From NCBI RefSeq assembly GCF_029051645.1, contig NZ_JAACFS010000023.1, forward strand, positions 1 through 64,000: a DNA stretch of 64,000 nt, given 5' to 3'. Numbering within the stretch: position 1 is the first letter of the stretch; each line of letters begins with the position of its first letter. This DNA comes from Bradyrhizobium sp. CSA112. Its GTDB lineage: Bacteria > Pseudomonadota > Alphaproteobacteria > Rhizobiales > Xanthobacteraceae. Below the pieces are notes generated by a model. That model was not told the origin of the DNA and searched no databases. It saw only the letters and a program-made list of their open reading frames with translations. The position numbers were made by a program, and so were the translations under genes. Shown here piece by piece: positions 61,842 through 64,000 of the stretch.

Positions 61842-63140
61842 TCAACCACTGCGGCGGGCGGATTGTTCCAAATTGCTCAAATCGGTGGCACTTGCGGCCG
61901 CCGTGCTGGTGGCTTCGATCCTTTTCCAGGCCCGATCGCGCACTCCGGAATCGCCGGTCGCGACATCAAGCGCGGCGTCGGGGACGGCCATGCGCGCGCT
62001 AAGCGGGACCGGTCCGCAGACGATCATGAAGAAGTCGTAGGCGTTGGGCCGCTCATTGGCCATCACGAACTGGAAATGCACGCGGAAGAACTGCCAGCGA
62101 AATTTTTCGTAGTGTTCGGGATGGATGATATCGCGGAAGCGAACCGGCACGATCTTCGGGTTGCGCCTTAAGGCGCCAACGTCGATGCCGTGGCTCGTGA
62201 TCGGATCGAACTGGTAGAAGTTCATCACGTCCTTGCGGGCCTGGCAGTCGATCCAGTCGATCGACGGCTCGATGGCGAGCTGCCGCAGATGGTCGCGGAA
62301 CTGTTTCGACACGGCGTGATAGCCGACGATCGGGAAATTGCCGCCGATGGTCAAAAGCACGATCCGCGGGCCGTGACGGCCGAGCGCGGGGTCGAGCTTC
62401 AGCGCGCGCGCCAGCACCTCCGTGCTCAGGAACGACCCGGAGCTATGGCCGACGATGACGATTTCGTCGGCGTCGGTGCTTTTCGCGACATTGACGAGAT
62501 GCTGCGCGAAACGGTCGATGCGCTGGTCCCATTCCGGGCGCTCGCGGTGCGAGAATTCCCAGGTCCAGATCGTGTCGCACAACAGATAGAGCACGTAAGT
62601 GGCGTTTTCCGTGTATTTCAGCACGGCCCCGAGCAGCCCCACGAAGATCGCGATCGCGGCCGCGATGCTGAAAGGATCGGGAATGCCGACCGCGTTGAGG
62701 CCCTTCTCGAACACGAAAGCGATGGCTGCGGCACCGGCGGCTTCGAGCAGCAGCACAAGATGCGGATAGGTGATGAACGTGGCAAAGCGCCAGTTCGCCT
62801 TGCCGAAGCGGGCGATGGTGCCGGCGAAGATAAGGCGCCAGTAGATCCACACCGCGCTGAACACCGTGCGCCAGATCGGCGAGGCCAGGTCCTGCTGGAT
62901 GAAATCCTCGAACCGGAGGAAATCGTAGGACGTGCGGGTCTGCCAGTCCTCCGCCTTGGTATCGATGGTCCAGGACGCGATCTCGTCGTCGGAAGCGACC
63001 TTGGGCCGGCTGATGGTGGCCTGGAGCTGATAAAGCCGGCCGAACTTGCGCAGTTCGGTCCGGAACATGCGGTAATATTGCGCCAGCCCGCGCGGATCGT
63101 AGCCCTGAATGTAGATGATATGGCGGTGCTCGACGCGCAC
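61842..63140 (-). CDS. Membrane-associated alpha/beta-hydrolase-like protein, unknown function
   Basis: 432 residues from a GTG at 63140. The N-terminus (HRHIIYIQGYDPRGLAQYYR) resembles the first strand-turn of an alpha/beta hydrolase. Two hydrophobic helices (about 127-147 and 155-178, perhaps a third near 93-108) are inserted. The nucleophile elbow VIVGHSSGSFLSTE follows, with Ser233. Later HIS/ASP candidates include TIGGNFPIVGYHA and HPEHYEKFRW. An integral-membrane serine hydrolase is inferred; no close named family is recognised. It lies between dxs and xseB. Confidence 0.6.
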   Translation of the reverse strand: MRVEHRHIIYIQGYDPRGLAQYYRMFRTELRKFGRLYQLQATISRPKVASDDEIASWTIDTKAEDWQTRTSYDFLRFEDFIQQDLASPIWRTVFSAVWIYWRLIFAGTIARFGKANWRFATFITYPHLVLLLEAAGAAAIAFVFEKGLNAVGIPDPFSIAAAIAIFVGLLGAVLKYTENATYVLYLLCDTIWTWEFSHRERPEWDQRIDRFAQHLVNVAKSTDADEIVIVGHSSGSFLSTEVLARALKLDPALGRHGPRIVLLTIGGNFPIVGYHAVSKQFRDHLRQLAIEPSIDWIDCQARKDVMNFYQFDPITSHGIDVGALRRNPKIVPVRFRDIIHPEHYEKFRWQFFRVHFQFVMANERPNAYDFFMIVCGPVPLSARMAVPDAALDVATGDSGVRDRAWKRIEATSTAAASATDLSNLEQSARRSG

Positions 63141-63343
63141 GTACTGTCCCCGGGGTGGTGGCCGACTATAACAGGCTGGGCAGGGCGCCAGGAACTAAAT
63201 CGGCTCCCAGATTGACCAGCGAGTTAGCCTTTCGGTGGGAAGGCGAGCACCGAATTCGCCCCGGATTCTCTCGATTTTTGCTCGATTATCTCGCGATCAT
63301 GCCAGGCGAGCCCGGCCGGCTTCGATAGTCCGGCCGTTCGGGA

Positions 63344-63595
63344 TCACTGCACGTCGAGCGGCTCGGTCCCGGTGACCTGGCCGTTGGCGTCGGTGGTAAT
63401 CTTGTCGACGCGCGCCTCGGCCTGCCGCAGCAGTTCTTCGCAGCGGCGCTTGAGGGCTTCGCCGCGCTCATAGATCGCGACTGATTCCTCGAGCGGCACC
63501 TTGCCGTCCTCGAGCCGCTTCACGATCGATTCAAGCTCCTCGATCGCGCGCTCGAAAGAGAGCTTCTTGACGTCGTTTTGCGTATTTTCGACCAT
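63344..63595 (-). CDS. xseB: Exodeoxyribonuclease VII small subunit
   Basis: 83 residues from the ATG at 63595. LSFERAIEELESIVKRLEDG and PLEESVAIYERGEALKRRCE are the standard helical hairpin of XseB, which forms a coiled complex around XseA to degrade single-stranded DNA. The open frame upstream has no family residues. It is followed on the same strand by the dxs region, a common neighbourhood. Confidence 0.93.
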   Translation of the reverse strand: MVENTQNDVKKLSFERAIEELESIVKRLEDGKVPLEESVAIYERGEALKRRCEELLRQAEARVDKITTDANGQVTGTEPLDVQ

Positions 63596-63685
63596 TATTT
63601 GTTCCCGGATGCGCTGGGTTCCCTTGAACAAGCCCCCTTTGCGCAGAATCAAAGCTTATTCTTGCGGGGCTATTGTGGCGGGGAT

Positions 63686-64000
63686 TTACGCGCCCATCAA
63701 TGCGGTGACATGCGCCGCAACCGACTCCTTAAGCCCCTGCAGGTCGTAGCCGCCCTCCAGCACCGAGACAACCCGGCCCTCCGCGCTTGTCTCCGCCACA
63801 TCCATCAGCTTGCGCGTGACCCAGCCGAAATCGTCCGCCTTGAGGTTGATCGAGGCGAGGGGATCGCGATAGTGCGCGTCGAAGCCGGCGGAGATGATGA
63901 CCAGCTCAGGCGAGAACTTCTGCAACTGCGGCAGGATCAAATTCTCGAACGCGGCGCGAAACTTGGCGCTGCCATCCTCGGAAGCCAGCGGCGCGTTGAC
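63686..64000 (-). CDS. Histone deacetylase family protein (partial, C-terminus)
   Basis: Runs off the window end; the visible 104 residues are the C-terminal third. NAPLASEDG, LVIISAGFDAHYRDPLA (the Asp-x-His-type metal and catalytic region) and VLEGGYDLQGL are diagnostic of the HDAC/acetylpolyamine amidohydrolase superfamily. Zinc-dependent deacetylation of an acetylated amine is expected. It lies upstream of xseB on the same strand with 90 bases between. Confidence 0.88.
   Translation of the reverse strand, partial: VNAPLASEDGSAKFRAAFENLILPQLQKFSPELVIISAGFDAHYRDPLASINLKADDFGWVTRKLMDVAETSAEGRVVSVLEGGYDLQGLKESVAAHVTALMGA

Noticed and set aside
1..64000. tRNA, rRNA or CRISPR loci
   Set aside because: Searched by eye on both strands for acceptor-stem/CCA patterns, rRNA cores and regularly spaced repeats; none found. 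The palindromic repeats are dispersed, not regularly spaced.

Overview
The window is a gene-dense, high-GC stretch of alphaproteobacterial chromosome. The most likely source is Bradyrhizobium or a close relative (Nitrobacteraceae). This is inferred from gene content: orphan Bug/TctC binding proteins, a RibB protein with a degenerate cyclohydrolase half, a ClpS not followed by clpA, a 641-residue Dxs, and palindromic intergenic repeats of the kind common in that genus. No 16S gene or other marker is present to confirm it. I see no rRNA or tRNA gene, no CRISPR array, no prophage and no classical insertion sequence. The only mobile-element protein is a REP-associated tyrosine transposase at about 53.5 kb.

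Layout. 0.2-6.6 kb: Bcr/CflA efflux pump, then an IclR regulator divergent from a Bug binding protein, an enoyl-CoA hydratase and an ADP-forming-type acyl-CoA synthetase, with a near-perfect operator-like palindrome between them. 6.7-8.7 kb: a divergent HemC paralogue, a cupin and a small protein. 9.2-13.7 kb: a decayed CoA/keto-acid region with an SDR, a carboxymuconolactone-decarboxylase-like remnant, a MaoC-like protein, and an indolepyruvate:ferredoxin oxidoreductase gene broken by an internal deletion. 13.8-18.5 kb: a small secreted protein, PhoD phosphatase, and a Gfo/Idh/MocA dehydrogenase followed by a second Bug protein. 19-25 kb: thiolase, Tat-exported amidohydrolase, and an FAD monooxygenase divergent from a third Bug protein. 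25-32.9 kb: EamA exporter, aminotransferase, Kef-type antiporter, RibB(X), glutaryl-CoA dehydrogenase and an MBL hydrolase. 33-45.8 kb: cell-envelope genes (DUF1499, extensin-like peptidase, L,D-transpeptidase, CorA), a LysR regulator, an acyl-CoA ligase, an SDR, PdxH and a CbpA-type J-protein.

46-50 kb: ECF sigma/anti-sigma pair, FabI, a histidine phosphatase and AroC. 50-56.7 kb: GMC oxidoreductase, class III nucleotidyl cyclase, the REP transposase with its flanking REPs, ClpS, a DUF1194 VWA protein and a nucleotidyltransferase. 56.7-64 kb: a tight minus-strand group (TrmA/RumA-type methyltransferase, TlyA, nucleoside deoxyribosyltransferase-like), then Dxs, a membrane-associated alpha/beta-hydrolase-like protein, XseB and the C-terminus of a histone-deacetylase-family protein.

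How the genes fit together. The first half looks like accessory catabolism of CoA-activated (possibly aromatic) acids: scavenging binding proteins sit beside beta-oxidation-type enzymes under IclR or LysR control. The second half mixes housekeeping genes (aroC, fabI, pdxH, dxs, xseB, tlyA) with envelope and signalling genes. Intergenic spaces are littered with several distinct families of palindromic repeats. One of them flanks its presumptive transposase.
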